Assembly (NCBI GenBank): GCA_018613035.1
Contig: JAGGRA010000032.1
Location: 1-64,000, forward strand
DNA: 64,000 nt
Reading direction: 5' to 3'
Origin: Pseudomonas sp. ISL-84
GTDB taxonomy: Bacteria; Bacillota; Bacilli; Bacillales; Cytobacillaceae
Shown in pieces: positions 8,200 to 17,745 of this stretch. The notes beneath the pieces were generated by a model that made no database searches, was not told the origin of the DNA, and saw nothing but the letters and a program-made list of their open reading frames with translations. Numbering within the stretch: the first letter of the stretch is position 1; every line of letters starts with the position of its first letter. The position numbers and the translations under genes are program-made.

Positions 8200-9972
8200 A
8201 TGCAATTTTTAAATCCTATTTATTTTATTTTAACTATTTTCATAGCTGCCGTTGTTTTATTTTACTTTTTTCGCAAGCAGTACATGAAAAGGACAGTTTC
8301 ATCCAACATGCTATGGGAGCAGGTGTTAAACGAATGGCAGGCCTCTCCATGGCTGAAAAAGCTGCAGCAAAATCTTTTGTTCTGGCTGCAAATATTAGCC
8401 CTGCTGTTATTAATGCTTGCCCTTGTACGCCCGTTCTGGTTTGAACATGTATTAAAGGGTGAACACCTGATCCTTATTGCGGATCCCTCTGCCTCCATGT
8501 CAGCCGAAATGGATGACTCTACTCGGTTTGAAATGGCGAAGCAAGAAATGCTGGATTTGGCAGATAAGCTAAATGGCCAGGAAGTAACTTTGATTAAAGC
8601 AGGAGAGAAAAGCGAGATTCTAGTAAGCAGGGAAGATGATTCAGAAGAAATCAGCAAAAAAATCAACAGCCTGGAGCTCTCTTATGAGCATGAAAATATG
8701 GAGAAAGCACTCGTATTGGCAGATTCCTTATCCTCAGGGAAGGACACAGCTATCCATATCTTTTCCGACGCAGTTACTCCGGACAAAATAAAAGAAAAAA
8801 TGGCTGGCCAATACACTGTTGTACATAACATTGGAGTGGACGAAGGAAATGTTTCGCTGCAGTCCTTTGGCACTGCAGCAGTAGCTGGTGAAATTTCAGC
8901 AGTTGCAGTGATAGAAAATCAATCTTCAAGAATGATAGAAACAGGCTTTAAGGTTCAAAATGAGGAAGAAGTTTTGTTCGAACAAAAAGTATCGTTAAAA
9001 GCAAATGAGGAAATGACCGTTCAGGTCCCTTCGCTGCCTGAAAAACCTTATTATGAGGCATCTATCTCAATTGAGGATGGCTACAGTGCTGATAATGTTG
9101 CTGCTTCCATATATACGGATTCAAAGCCAAAGATCTACACATTGGGAACGGTGAACCCATTTGCTGTAAAAGGCTTTCAAACCATCGGAGCAGAATTATT
9201 GCAGACAGATTCAGGAAACATTAGCGGATTGGATATTAAGGGAGTAGTTCTTGCCGAAGGGAGTAATCTACCGGATCTCCCGCAGCAGCCGCTTATATTT
9301 TTTAACAGCAGCAAAGAAAAGGTAAAGCTTGATGAAGGGATTACGGAAGAAGATGATACTCTCCTTCAATATGTTAATTTTGAAAAAGTGTTTATCGATT
9401 CTGCTTCTGCAGCCTTGGATGGAGAATGGGAATCTGTACTGAAAAGCGGTAGCATTCCATTAATACAAAAGGGTATGCTGAGTGGGCAGCCAATTATTAT
9501 TGTGAATTTTGAACTGACCGATACTGACTGGCCACTGCAGCCAGGCTTTCCAATTTTCTTATATAATGCTTATCAATGGTTATCCCAGCAGACAGATTTC
9601 CTTGGTTATTTCAAGCCTGGTGAGGAGCGATGGATTAATGTAGGCGAGGGTTCGGATCGCTGGGAGGTTTTTAATCATAAAGATGAGAATTTGTACTCCT
9701 TGAATTTAAGCAAGGAAAACTTCAAAGCACCTGCCATTCCTGGAACCTACCAGGCTGTATCAGAAAATCAAATTTATTATTTTTCCGTGCTTCTCGATGA
9801 ACGAGAAAAGAATACAAGAGCTGAAGAGTCCTATACAATGAATGAAAAATCATCAGAAAAAGACAGTATGACCCAAAAGCCAAATGAAAAACTCTGGTTC
9901 TGGCTGGCGTTAACTGCTCTTATTTTAATTGCTTTGGAATGGGAGGTATACCGCCGTGGGCATAGAGGTTAA
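8200..9972 (+). CDS. BatA-like VWA domain membrane protein
   Basis: A 590-residue protein. Two N-terminal hydrophobic segments (about 5-24 and 55-78) flank a short basic loop, the arrangement of the BatA N-terminal domain. A VWA domain follows with an intact metal-site motif DPSASMS near residue 95. After a long extracytoplasmic region a final membrane segment lies at about 565-583. The VWA domain probably lies outside the membrane. The next gene starts inside this one (GTG 9956), so expression is coupled. Likely one of the membrane-bound effectors of the MoxR/DUF58 pair; target unknown. Confidence 0.85.
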   Translation: MQFLNPIYFILTIFIAAVVLFYFFRKQYMKRTVSSNMLWEQVLNEWQASPWLKKLQQNLLFWLQILALLLLMLALVRPFWFEHVLKGEHLILIADPSASMSAEMDDSTRFEMAKQEMLDLADKLNGQEVTLIKAGEKSEILVSREDDSEEISKKINSLELSYEHENMEKALVLADSLSSGKDTAIHIFSDAVTPDKIKEKMAGQYTVVHNIGVDEGNVSLQSFGTAAVAGEISAVAVIENQSSRMIETGFKVQNEEEVLFEQKVSLKANEEMTVQVPSLPEKPYYEASISIEDGYSADNVAASIYTDSKPKIYTLGTVNPFAVKGFQTIGAELLQTDSGNISGLDIKGVVLAEGSNLPDLPQQPLIFFNSSKEKVKLDEGITEEDDTLLQYVNFEKVFIDSASAALDGEWESVLKSGSIPLIQKGMLSGQPIIIVNFELTDTDWPLQPGFPIFLYNAYQWLSQQTDFLGYFKPGEERWINVGEGSDRWEVFNHKDENLYSLNLSKENFKAPAIPGTYQAVSENQIYYFSVLLDEREKNTRAEESYTMNEKSSEKDSMTQKPNEKLWFWLALTALILIALEWEVYRRGHRG

Positions 9973-12739
9973 ATATCCCTTCCTGTTTTTGTTGTTTATT
10001 CCTGTTGTACTTTTGATTACTTTGTATATATGGAAACACCGGGCTAAGGGGAAAGAAGACTATTGGATTGCCGGCTTGAGGCTGGTGATTTTTTCTCTCT
10101 TAATTTTTGCACTGATCGTTCCGCAGGTTCTGCTGCCGGTAAAGGGAGAGACCGTCATTTTCCTTGCTGACCGTTCAGCGAGTATTGGTGAAAACGGGGA
10201 AGCGCTTGCCTGGATAGAAAATAGTGTCAGCTATAAGGAAAGCGATGATCAGTATGCGGTTGCCGCATTTGGCGAAAATGTGGCCCTTGAACAGAATCTG
10301 GGGAGGAATCGGGAGGCTGTAGCCCAATTTAATGGGAAAGTGGATGATTCGCAAACCAATTTGGAGGCTGGCTTGCAGTTCGCAGCATCATTGATGCCAA
10401 GAGATTCAGCTGGAAGAATCGTGCTTTTGTCAGATGGCAATGAAACTTCAGGCAACGGAATGGAGATAGCCTCCATTTTAAAAAATCGGAAAATAGAAGT
10501 GGATCATGTTTTGTTAAAATCAACCTCAGGTGAAGATGTATCTATTTCAGAACTTTCTGTCCCTCCTTCACTCTATTTGGGAGAAGAGGCTTCTATCACG
10601 GTAGAAGTGACAAGCAATACCAGTAAAAAAGCTGACATTCGCCTTTCAGTTAATCATAAAGAGGTTTTAAAGGAATCCGTTCGAGTAAATGAAGGAAAGA
10701 ACGTTTATACCTTTACCCATAAAGCAGATACAGCCGGACTAACGGTATATAAGGCTGAAATAGCAGCTGCTCAGGATACTTTTACAGAAAATAATTCACT
10801 GCACTCGGTTGTAAATGTAAAAGGAACTCCAAAGGTACTGATTGTGGAGGGGACTGAATCGGGAAATATTGAGGAGCTTCTGGATGGTTCAGGCCTTGAG
10901 GCAGATACTGTTCAGCCTGAAAAACTTCCGACAGTTCTGTCGGGATATCTGCAATATCAGTCCATTATCTTTAACAATGTGCCAGCGACCGTTATCTCGG
11001 AAAATCAGATGAATTTAATGGAAAAAGCAGTGAAAGAATTTGGTACCGGCTTCATAATGATGGGCGGTGAGGAAAGCTTCGGGCTAGGAGGCTATTTCAA
11101 AACACCAATTGAAAAACTGCTTCCCGTGGAAATGGATATTAAGGGCAAGAAAGAAATGCCTTCATTGGGAATTGTACTTGTAATGGACCGATCAGGAAGT
11201 ATGGCAGGAAGCAAAATCGAACTGGCCAAGGAAGCTGCTGCCCGCTCAGTGGAACTGCTTCGTGAAGAAGACACGCTTGGTTTCATTGCATTCGATGACC
11301 GGCCATGGAAAATCCTTGAAACAGAGCCGCTGAAGGATAAAAAGAAGGCAATTGATAAGATTAGGTCGATAACCCCCGGCGGGGGCACTGAAATCTTTAC
11401 GTCTCTTGAACAAGCCTTCATGGAGCTGGAAGATCTGAAGCTTCAAAGAAAGCATATTATTTTGCTCACAGATGGACAGTCTGCAACGAATAGGGACTAT
11501 GAATTATTAATTGAAAGCCGCAAAGAGAAAAACATTACACTTTCCACTGTTGCCCTTGGGCAGGATGCTGACAGAGGACTGCTTGAAGATCTTGCTGCAA
11601 TGGGGTCGGGACGATACTATGATGTTACAGATTCATCAGTCATTCCGAGCATATTATCGCGCGAAACCGTGATGGCAACAAGAACCTATATAGAGGATAA
11701 CCCCTTCTACCCAAGTGTTCAGCCATATCCAGAGTGGTCAGCACTTTTTGAAAATGGTGTTCCTCAAATGAATGCCTATATTGCTGCAACTGCAAAGCCG
11801 CGCTCGCAGGTTCCGGTATTGAGCGAAAAAGAAGATCCTGTTCTTGCTGAATGGCAGTACGGTATTGGCAGGACAATTGCCTTTACATCGGACTTCTCGG
11901 GAAAATGGTCAGGGGATTGGGCGCGCTGGGAAAAATGGCCTTTGTTTATTAATCAGCTTGTTACAAAGACCTTGCCGCAGTATGAAAGTGAACCCTACAG
12001 GATTTCCATTGAAAAAAGGGATGGAAGTACGGTGCTAAACCTTGAGTCTGCAAATAGCGTATCACTCCCTATAGAGACCTCCATTGTTTCAGAAACAGGC
12101 GAGCAGATTGAAGCGAATACAAGGCTAATCGCCCCGGGTAAATATGAAGCGATCCTGCCCGAAAGCACTGGGATGTATTTTTTGAACATTAAACAGACAG
12201 ATCAAAATGGAAATGTCCATATCCATCAGACTGGCTTTACCATTCCGTATTCAGCAGAATATCTGCAAAAGGGAGCCAATAAAGAGCATTTGGAGGAACT
12301 TTCCAAGCTGACAGGGGGCAAAGGACTTGAGGCTGAAAAAGACAGCTTTCGCCCGTTAAAGACCCCTGCCAGTACAAAACAGCCGATCAGCGAATGGCTG
12401 ATCTTGGCGGCGTTTCTGCTCTTTTTCACTGAAATAGCTATAAGGCGATTCGGCTTGATAGGTCTAGCTGGAGGAATTATAAAGAAAAACAGAAAGAAAG
12501 CAGAAGTAGAAAATCGTGGACAAACAGAAAAGTTTGCAAAGCTGAAACGTGCCCGGCAAAAGACAGTTAAAGCTGAAAAAGCTCCGGGTCAAGAAGATCA
12601 GCTTTCAATAGAAAAACCGATCGTTAAACCAGAAAGGAAAAAGCAAACTCCATCAAGACAGCCTGAAACACTCACACCGAAAGAACGGGAAGAGCGTATG
12701 AAAAGGCTGCTGGATGCGAAAAACAGAAAAAATAAGTAG
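9956..12739 (+). CDS. Membrane protein with two VWA domains and amidotransferase-like region
   Basis: About 927 residues. Two membrane segments at the N-terminus (about 7-27 and 42-62) are followed by a first VWA-like domain (motif DRSAS near 73) and a beta-sandwich region. A glutamine-amidotransferase-like segment (about 280-385, including GTGFIMMGGEESFGLGG) comes next, then a second VWA domain with motif VMDRSGSMAGSK near 410. A last membrane segment lies at about 815-833, followed by a highly basic, probably cytoplasmic tail of about 95 residues. The start is GTG 9956, with GGGAGGT 8 bases upstream and inside the preceding gene. It is the last gene of the operon; no convincing terminator follows, only weak stem-loops in 12740-12810. 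Confidence 0.85.
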   Translation: MGIEVKYPFLFLLFIPVVLLITLYIWKHRAKGKEDYWIAGLRLVIFSLLIFALIVPQVLLPVKGETVIFLADRSASIGENGEALAWIENSVSYKESDDQYAVAAFGENVALEQNLGRNREAVAQFNGKVDDSQTNLEAGLQFAASLMPRDSAGRIVLLSDGNETSGNGMEIASILKNRKIEVDHVLLKSTSGEDVSISELSVPPSLYLGEEASITVEVTSNTSKKADIRLSVNHKEVLKESVRVNEGKNVYTFTHKADTAGLTVYKAEIAAAQDTFTENNSLHSVVNVKGTPKVLIVEGTESGNIEELLDGSGLEADTVQPEKLPTVLSGYLQYQSIIFNNVPATVISENQMNLMEKAVKEFGTGFIMMGGEESFGLGGYFKTPIEKLLPVEMDIKGKKEMPSLGIVLVMDRSGSMAGSKIELAKEAAARSVELLREEDTLGFIAFDDRPWKILETEPLKDKKKAIDKIRSITPGGGTEIFTSLEQAFMELEDLKLQRKHIILLTDGQSATNRDYELLIESRKEKNITLSTVALGQDADRGLLEDLAAMGSGRYYDVTDSSVIPSILSRETVMATRTYIEDNPFYPSVQPYPEWSALFENGVPQMNAYIAATAKPRSQVPVLSEKEDPVLAEWQYGIGRTIAFTSDFSGKWSGDWARWEKWPLFINQLVTKTLPQYESEPYRISIEKRDGSTVLNLESANSVSLPIETSIVSETGEQIEANTRLIAPGKYEAILPESTGMYFLNIKQTDQNGNVHIHQTGFTIPYSAEYLQKGANKEHLEELSKLTGGKGLEAEKDSFRPLKTPASTKQPISEWLILAAFLLFFTEIAIRRFGLIGLAGGIIKKNRKKAEVENRGQTEKFAKLKRARQKTVKAEKAPGQEDQLSIEKPIVKPERKKQTPSRQPETLTPKEREERMKRLLDAKNRKNK

Positions 12740-12811
12740 AAGCGGAGCGAAATGCTATGCTTTTGCTTCTCTGCATTCAAAATTCCATTTCGAATGGATT
12801 ATCTCCATTAT

Positions 12812-13080
12812 AAAACAAAGAAAGGCCAAGTCCCTTAAAAGGTTACCGGTTTAACAGCAATAGGTTGATTGGAACGGAAGGTGCGAGCATCCTCGAAAAT
12901 GAATATTCGAGGATGCTTATTCAAAGTCCTGCGGGAACAGCGAGACAGGTGAGACCCCGCAGGCGCTTTAGCGCTGAGGAGGCTCACCTCACGCCCCGCG
13001 GAAAGCGAAGCATCCAGGAGTGGAAATCAACCGGCCAATCTAACAAGGCAACCCTTTATGGACTTTTTCAGTGGCCTTGC
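12812..13080 (+). repeat. Full-length copy of dispersed repeat family 1
   Basis: This is the most complete copy. The core (12864-13034) starts GTTGATTGGAACGGAAGG and ends GGAGTGGAAATCAACC, so its ends are inverted repeats. Inside are CCTGCGGGA, GAGACCCCGCAGGCGC, GAGGAGGCTC and CCCCGCGGAAAGCGA. The flanks also pair: AAGGCCA (from 12814) and AAAGGTT on the left against AACCCTTT and TGGCCTT on the right. CCTCGAA/TTCGAGG forms a small internal hairpin at 12890-12911. The 431-base gap 12740-13170 otherwise contains only the ylxM promoter. An open frame crossing the repeat is not a gene. Confidence 0.8.
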
Positions 13081-13101
13081 CTATCATGTAAAGATATTTT
13101 C

Positions 13102-13130
13102 TTGACATGCCATGCACTTCTATGTAAACT
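13102..13130 (+). promoter_or_regulatory. Sigma-A promoter for ylxM-ffh
   Basis: TTGACA at 13102-13107 and TAAACT at 13125-13130 with a 17-base spacer, about 40 bases upstream of the ylxM start. The perfect -35 and spacing make this a good housekeeping promoter. It separates ylxM-ffh from the VWA operon upstream. Confidence 0.7.
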
Positions 13131-13170
13131 TACTTTGTAAAGGCTTTTCACTTAACAAGGGGGAATAGGG

Positions 13171-13503
13171 ATGCTCGAAAAGACAACGAGGATGAATTAC
13201 CTCTATGACTTTTATCAATCGTTGTTGACTCCTAAGCAGAGAAGCTATATGTCCCTGTACTACCTGGATGATTTTTCGCTTGGAGAGATTGCCGAGGAAT
13301 ATGAAGTTAGCCGGCAAGCGGTTTACGACAACATTAAACGTACAGAAGCAATGCTTGAAGAGTATGAAGAAAAGCTGTTATTATTTCATAAATTTCAAGA
13401 GCGCAGTAAGCTGATTGCAAACATGAAAAAGATGCTGAAGGAAGAATACCCTTCCGCGGAGGCATTGACTGAAGCAGTAGCAGAGCTTGAGAAATTAGAT
13501 TAG
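13171..13503 (+). CDS. ylxM: YlxM family putative DNA-binding protein
   Basis: A 110-residue protein with a sigma-70 region-4-like helix-turn-helix near residues 18-60 ([19 protein letters not shown], then [17 protein letters not shown]). YlxM-family proteins are encoded directly in front of ffh in Firmicutes and are thought to modulate signal recognition particle activity or expression. A good AAGGGGG site lies 7 bases before ATG 13171, and ffh follows 12 bases downstream with its own AGGAGG. Length is typical for the family. Confidence 0.93.
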   Translation: MLEKTTRMNYLYDFYQSLLTPKQRSYMSLYYLDDFSLGEIAEEYEVSRQAVYDNIKRTEAMLEEYEEKLLLFHKFQERSKLIANMKKMLKEEYPSAEALTEAVAELEKLD

Positions 13504-13515
13504 GAGGCGGCATAT

Positions 13516-14868
13516 ATGGCATTTGAAGGATTAGCCGACCGACTGCAAAATACAATCCAGAAGATCCGCGGAAAAGGAAAAATTAATGAAGCGGATGTAA
13601 AAGAAATGATGCGTGAAGTCCGTCTCGCCTTATTGGAAGCGGACGTTAACTTCAAAGTCGTCAAAGAGTTTGTCAAAAAAGTAAGCGAGCGCGCTGTCGG
13701 CCAGGAAGTGCTAAAGAGCCTGACGCCGGGCCAGCAGGTAATCAAGGTTGTTAAAGAGGAATTAACGGAACTGATGGGCGGAGAGCAGAGCAGGATTGCT
13801 GTTTCGAATCGTCCGCCAACTGTTATTATGATGGTCGGACTTCAGGGCGCCGGTAAAACGACAACAACTGGAAAGCTTGCGAACCTGCTTCGCAAAAAGT
13901 ACAACCGCAATCCGATGCTGGTAGCTGCAGATATTTACCGGCCTGCTGCGATTAAGCAGCTTGAAACGCTTGGCAAACAGCTGAATATGCCAGTCTTTTC
14001 CCTTGGTGATCAGGTCAGTCCTGTTGAAATTGCAAAGCAGGCCATCGCAAAGGCCAAGGAAGAACATAATGATTATGTTCTAATCGATACGGCGGGAAGA
14101 CTGCATGTGGATGAGGCACTCATGGATGAGCTTAAGCAAATCAAAGAGCTTTCTAATCCGGATGAAATATTCCTTGTTGTAGATGCCATGACAGGTCAAG
14201 ATGCAGTGAATGTTGCCCAGAGCTTCAATGAACTGCTTGGATTGACTGGGGTTGTATTGACAAAGCTGGATGGCGATACTCGTGGCGGAGCTGCATTATC
14301 CATTAGATCCGTAACGAACACGCCAATTAAATTCGTCGGTCTTGGCGAGAAATTGGATGCGCTTGAAGCATTCCATCCAGAACGGATGGCTTCCCGTATT
14401 TTAGGTATGGGCGACGTCCTTTCCTTAATTGAAAAAGCACAGGCCAATGTGGATGAAGAAAAAGCGAAAGAGCTCGAGCAGAAAATGCGCACTGCTTCCT
14501 TCACATTTGATGACTTTTTGGATCAGCTTGGACAGGTCCGCAATATGGGGCCGCTTGACGAGCTTTTGAAAATGATGCCTGGTGCCAACAAAATTAAAGG
14601 CTTGAATAATATTCAAATTGACGAGAAGCAAATTACTCACGTTGAAGCGATTATTAAAGCGATGACAAAGGAAGAGAAAACTCATCCGGAAATTATCAAT
14701 TCAAGCCGCCGCAAACGGATTGCAAAAGGAAGCGGAAGGACTGTTCCTGAGGTAAACCGTCTGCTGAAGCAATTTGAAGATATGAAAAAGATGATGAAGC
14801 AGATGGCTGGCATGCAGCAAAAGGGAAAGAAAAAGGGCGGATTTAAGCTTCCTTTTAATCCTTTTTAA
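13516..14868 (+). CDS. ffh: Signal recognition particle protein Ffh (SRP54)
   Basis: 450 residues, the usual length. The N domain (1-90) precedes the GTPase G domain with P-loop GLQGAGKT at 108-115, DTAGR, and TKLDGDTRGGA. The Met-rich M domain (from about 300) ends in KKMMKQMAGMQQ-type sequence and binds SRP RNA and signal peptides. Ffh with scRNA targets nascent membrane and secreted proteins to the FtsY receptor. It is co-transcribed with ylxM. No clear terminator follows; rpsP has its own promoter. Confidence 0.98.
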   Translation: MAFEGLADRLQNTIQKIRGKGKINEADVKEMMREVRLALLEADVNFKVVKEFVKKVSERAVGQEVLKSLTPGQQVIKVVKEELTELMGGEQSRIAVSNRPPTVIMMVGLQGAGKTTTTGKLANLLRKKYNRNPMLVAADIYRPAAIKQLETLGKQLNMPVFSLGDQVSPVEIAKQAIAKAKEEHNDYVLIDTAGRLHVDEALMDELKQIKELSNPDEIFLVVDAMTGQDAVNVAQSFNELLGLTGVVLTKLDGDTRGGAALSIRSVTNTPIKFVGLGEKLDALEAFHPERMASRILGMGDVLSLIEKAQANVDEEKAKELEQKMRTASFTFDDFLDQLGQVRNMGPLDELLKMMPGANKIKGLNNIQIDEKQITHVEAIIKAMTKEEKTHPEIINSSRRKRIAKGSGRTVPEVNRLLKQFEDMKKMMKQMAGMQQKGKKKGGFKLPFNPF

Positions 14869-14919
14869 GCCGTCGGAAAGCTTTTTATACCCTTTTCATA
14901 ACATGTAAAGAAAAAAACC

Positions 14920-15261
<342 letters not shown>

Positions 15262-15272
15262 TTCATTATAAG

Positions 15273-15503
15273 ATGAAAGAGCTTATCGAAACGATTGTTA
15301 AGCCCCTTGTTGATTTTCCGGAAGATGTTCAAGTGAATGTCCAAGAAGAGGATCAGCGCGTAACCTATCAGCTTTCTGTCAACAAGAATGACATGGGGAA
15401 AGTAATTGGGAAGCAAGGGCGCGTTGCGAAAGCAATACGGACTGTTGTTTATGCAGCAGGTTCGTCAGAACAAAAGAAGATCTTTTTAGAGATCATAGAA
15501 TAA
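15273..15503 (+). CDS. khpA: KH-domain RNA-binding protein KhpA (YlqC)
   Basis: A 76-residue single KH-domain protein; the KH GxxG loop is seen in GKVIGKQGRVAKAIRTVV. KhpA dimerises and binds RNA together with KhpB (Jag/EloR) in Firmicutes, affecting cell elongation and RNA stability. It sits right behind rpsP as in B. subtilis (ylqC). No strong Shine-Dalgarno is seen in the 11-base gap, so translation may be coupled to rpsP. Confidence 0.95.
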   Translation: MKELIETIVKPLVDFPEDVQVNVQEEDQRVTYQLSVNKNDMGKVIGKQGRVAKAIRTVVYAAGSSEQKKIFLEIIE

Positions 15504-15546
15504 CACTGAAAGTTATGGCCTCCAGCGGCCAGAACTGGATGTCACT

Positions 15547-15577
15547 AAAAAAGGAGGGGATTCCCCTCCTTTTTTTA
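15547..15577 (+). terminator. Rho-independent terminator after khpA
   Basis: GGAGGGG, a 3-base loop, CCCCTCC, followed by seven T residues. A strong GC stem plus U-tract ends the rpsP-khpA transcript. Confidence 0.9.
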
Positions 15578-15642
15578 CAATTAAAAAAATGCTGCTTTCT
15601 GAATGTTCATCGCTTCTAAACTTAAAACTAGGTACAACAACC

Positions 15643-15790
15643 ACTGAGTTGATTGAAGCGGAAGGTACTTGATCCTCGAAAATACATTCGCATTTTCTCG
15701 TGCGATGTTTATTCAGTGTCCTGCGGGAAGTGAGGAGGCTCTCATTTTTCCCCGCGGAAAGCAAGTGCCTGAAACGGAATTCAACGGGCA
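15643..15790 (+). repeat. Copy of dispersed repeat family 1 upstream of ylqD
   Basis: Starts ACTGAGTTGATTGAAGCGGA and ends GAATTCAACGGGCAGA. The core elements TCCTGCGGGA, GAGGAGGCTC and CCCCGCGGAAAGC are kept, but the middle is about 50 bases shorter than in the 12864 copy. The flanking bases (CAATCTA and AAAGA on the right) resemble those of the copy at 42481. The 412-base gap 15504-15915 holds this repeat, the khpA terminator and a hairpin (AGCCGG/CCGGCT, 15873-15892) just before ylqD. I see no clear ylqD promoter in it. Confidence 0.75.
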
Positions 15791-15915
15791 GAATAGATAA
15801 ATAAAACATCAATCTAAGAAAAAGAACAAAAAATAAACATCGCCAACTAAGAATCGACATGATTGTCAGGGAAGCCGGGTTTGCTTCCGGCTATTGCGTT
15901 TGGGAGGCGCTGTAG

Positions 15916-16302
15916 ATGAAAATTATTCAATCAGTAACAGTCAAACAGGTGTTAACAGAGAATAGCAAGAAAGAATTGCTGGAGGGGTATGCTGAAAAAA
16001 AGCAGCAGCTGCAGAAAGAATGCGACCAGCTCCGATTTGAGTTGAAAAAGCAGGAAAAAACAAAAAAAATCCACCCGGCCAGTTTAATGAAGCATTTTGA
16101 AAAGGAAATTCAAATGAGGCAGGAAAAAGTTAAACTGCTCGATTTCCAAATAGAACAATTACATATGCTACCACTAGGGAGCGAATTGAAAGAAAAGGAA
16201 ATCCAGGCGATTATCGAGGTTGAAGAGGGTTCTCGCTGGGAAGACATAGAAAAAGGGAAAACAATTATCATTAAAGATGGTATTGTTGATGAAATCCGCT
16301 AG
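15916..16302 (+). CDS. ylqD: YlqD family protein
   Basis: A 128-residue protein matching the uncharacterised YlqD family by position (between khpA and rimM) and layout: an N-terminal short beta segment ([15 protein letters not shown]), a charged coiled coil (about 20-85), and a C-terminal beta-rich domain ([18 protein letters not shown]). GGGAGGCG precedes ATG 15916. The function is unknown. The conserved location with rimM and trmD suggests a link to translation, which is inference. Confidence 0.85.
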   Translation: MKIIQSVTVKQVLTENSKKELLEGYAEKKQQLQKECDQLRFELKKQEKTKKIHPASLMKHFEKEIQMRQEKVKLLDFQIEQLHMLPLGSELKEKEIQAIIEVEEGSRWEDIEKGKTIIIKDGIVDEIR

Positions 16303-16316
16303 AGGTGATCGTTAAT

Positions 16317-16838
16317 ATGCAGAAATGGTTTAATGTTGGGAAAATCGTAAACACCCATGGCATTAAAGGAGAAGCAAGAGTGATATCCAAAACAGACTTT
16401 TCGGACGAAAGATATAAGCCGGGAAGCAAGCTATACTTATTTATGCCGGACTCTAAAACAGAACCTATTGAGCTGACGGTGAAATCCCATCGTACTCATA
16501 AGACATTTGATTTGCTTACCTTTGAAGGGTACGAAAATATAAACCAGATTGAAAAAATGAAGGGCGGCATTTTGAAAGTATCTGAAGATCAGCTGGGGGC
16601 TCTCGAGGAAGATGAGTTCTATTATCATGAGATAATCGGCTGTACGGTGGAAACGCTTGAAGGGGAAGAGGTAGGCAAAATCAAAGAAATCCTTTCGCCT
16701 GGAGCCAATGATGTTTGGGTGCTTAAAGGAAAAGGCGGTAAAGAGATTCTGATTCCATATATTGAGGATGTTGTCAAAGAAGTAGATGTGAAAGAGAAGC
16801 GAATAGTAATCAACCCGATTGAAGGGCTGCTTTCATGA
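16317..16838 (+). CDS. rimM: Ribosome maturation factor RimM
   Basis: A 173-residue protein starting [19 protein letters not shown], the RimM N-terminus, with a PRC-barrel domain in the second half ([19 protein letters not shown], later [11 protein letters not shown]). RimM binds S19 and aids 16S rRNA processing in the 30S head. ATG 16317 is preferred; a GTG at 16305 would overlap the AGAGGTG ribosome site. The stop overlaps trmD (ATGATG), so the two are coupled. Confidence 0.96.
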   Translation: MQKWFNVGKIVNTHGIKGEARVISKTDFSDERYKPGSKLYLFMPDSKTEPIELTVKSHRTHKTFDLLTFEGYENINQIEKMKGGILKVSEDQLGALEEDEFYYHEIIGCTVETLEGEEVGKIKEILSPGANDVWVLKGKGGKEILIPYIEDVVKEVDVKEKRIVINPIEGLLS

Positions 16839-17578
16839 TGAAGATTGATGTTCTTTCACTTTTTCCGGAAATGTTTGATGGCGTTTTTGGGCATTCCATT
16901 TTAAAAAAAGCAGCTGATAATGGTGCAGTGGAATATAATGTCGTCAATTTTAGGGAGTATGCGGATAACAAGCATAAAACAGTGGATGACTATCCCTATG
17001 GCGGTGGAGCAGGAATGGTATTAAAACCGCAGCCAATTTTTGATGCTGTGGACAATCTCCGGGGCGAAGGAGAGACAAAACCAAGGGTTATCTTGCTTTG
17101 CCCTCAGGGTGAGCGGTATACACAGCGGAAAGCAGAAGAACTGGCCGAGCTGGACCATCTAATTTTTGTTTGCGGACATTATGAAGGGTACGATGAAAGA
17201 ATTCGGGAACATGTTGTAACCGATGAGATTTCGATTGGGGATTTTGTTCTTACCGGCGGCGAGCTGGGGGCGATGGTTGTAATCGACAGCGTTGTGCGTT
17301 TGCTTCCAGGTGTTCTGGGCAATGAAGAATCCCATAAGAAAGACTCGTTCAGCACCGGATTCCTTGAGCATCCTCATTATACTCGGCCTGCTGATTTCCG
17401 TGGGATTAAGGTGCCGGATGTTTTAATGTCAGGCAATCATCGGCTTATCGAAGATTGGCGGGGGAAGGAATCGATAAGAAGAACCTACTTAAGGCGCCCC
17501 GATTTGCTTGAGGAAGCCGATTTAACAAAAGATCAGAAAAAATGGCTTGAAGAAATAAGAGCAGAAATCAACAGGTAA
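16835..17578 (+). CDS. trmD: tRNA (guanine37-N1)-methyltransferase TrmD
   Basis: 247 residues, a SPOUT-class methyltransferase that methylates G37 of tRNAs and prevents frameshifting. The knot region with [21 protein letters not shown] and [11 protein letters not shown] binds S-adenosylmethionine, and the HYTRP motif ([12 protein letters not shown]) is near residue 180. Start is ATG 16835, overlapping the rimM stop, with ATG 16838 equally possible. The rplS promoter follows after 30 bases. Confidence 0.97.
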   Translation: MMKIDVLSLFPEMFDGVFGHSILKKAADNGAVEYNVVNFREYADNKHKTVDDYPYGGGAGMVLKPQPIFDAVDNLRGEGETKPRVILLCPQGERYTQRKAEELAELDHLIFVCGHYEGYDERIREHVVTDEISIGDFVLTGGELGAMVVIDSVVRLLPGVLGNEESHKKDSFSTGFLEHPHYTRPADFRGIKVPDVLMSGNHRLIEDWRGKESIRRTYLRRPDLLEEADLTKDQKKWLEEIRAEINR

Positions 17579-17611
17579 CTCTAATAAAGTTAAAAAAGAA
17601 GATAAATAACA

Positions 17612-17640
17612 TTGAAGTTGCCGTCCATGTATGGTATGAT
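17612..17640 (+). promoter_or_regulatory. Sigma-A promoter for rplS
   Basis: TTGAAG at 17612-17617 and TATGAT at 17635-17640, spacer 17 bases. It lies about 105 bases upstream of the rplS start, leaving a leader of about 97 bases. Confidence 0.6.
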
Positions 17641-17649
17641 ACTTTTTGT

Positions 17650-17736
17650 GACTTAGGCTGAACTTGTTCAGTTTGCGTCTGATAAAGATGTTCCGCTGCA
17701 AACAAAAGGTTGTGCAAGAGCGTCTGTTGAGAGGAG
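17650..17736 (+). ncRNA. Probable ribosomal protein L19 leader
   Basis: The rplS leader contains a hairpin TGAAC/GTTCA (17659-17670) directly followed by a second stem GTTTGC (17671-17676) paired with GCAAAC (17698-17703). Low-GC Gram-positives carry a conserved autoregulatory L19 leader at exactly this place. I assign it by location and paired stems; a covariance-model search would decide. Confidence 0.5.
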
Positions 17737-17745
17737 TTGAAAACG

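Noticed and set aside
12865-13140. 91-codon + strand open frame over the repeat before ylxM
   Set aside because: It lies entirely in a structured repeat that occurs in other gaps, with no ribosome site and no protein-like conservation.
15513-15860. 115-codon - strand open frame after khpA
   Set aside because: Crosses a terminator and a repeat; no ribosome site and no recognisable protein.
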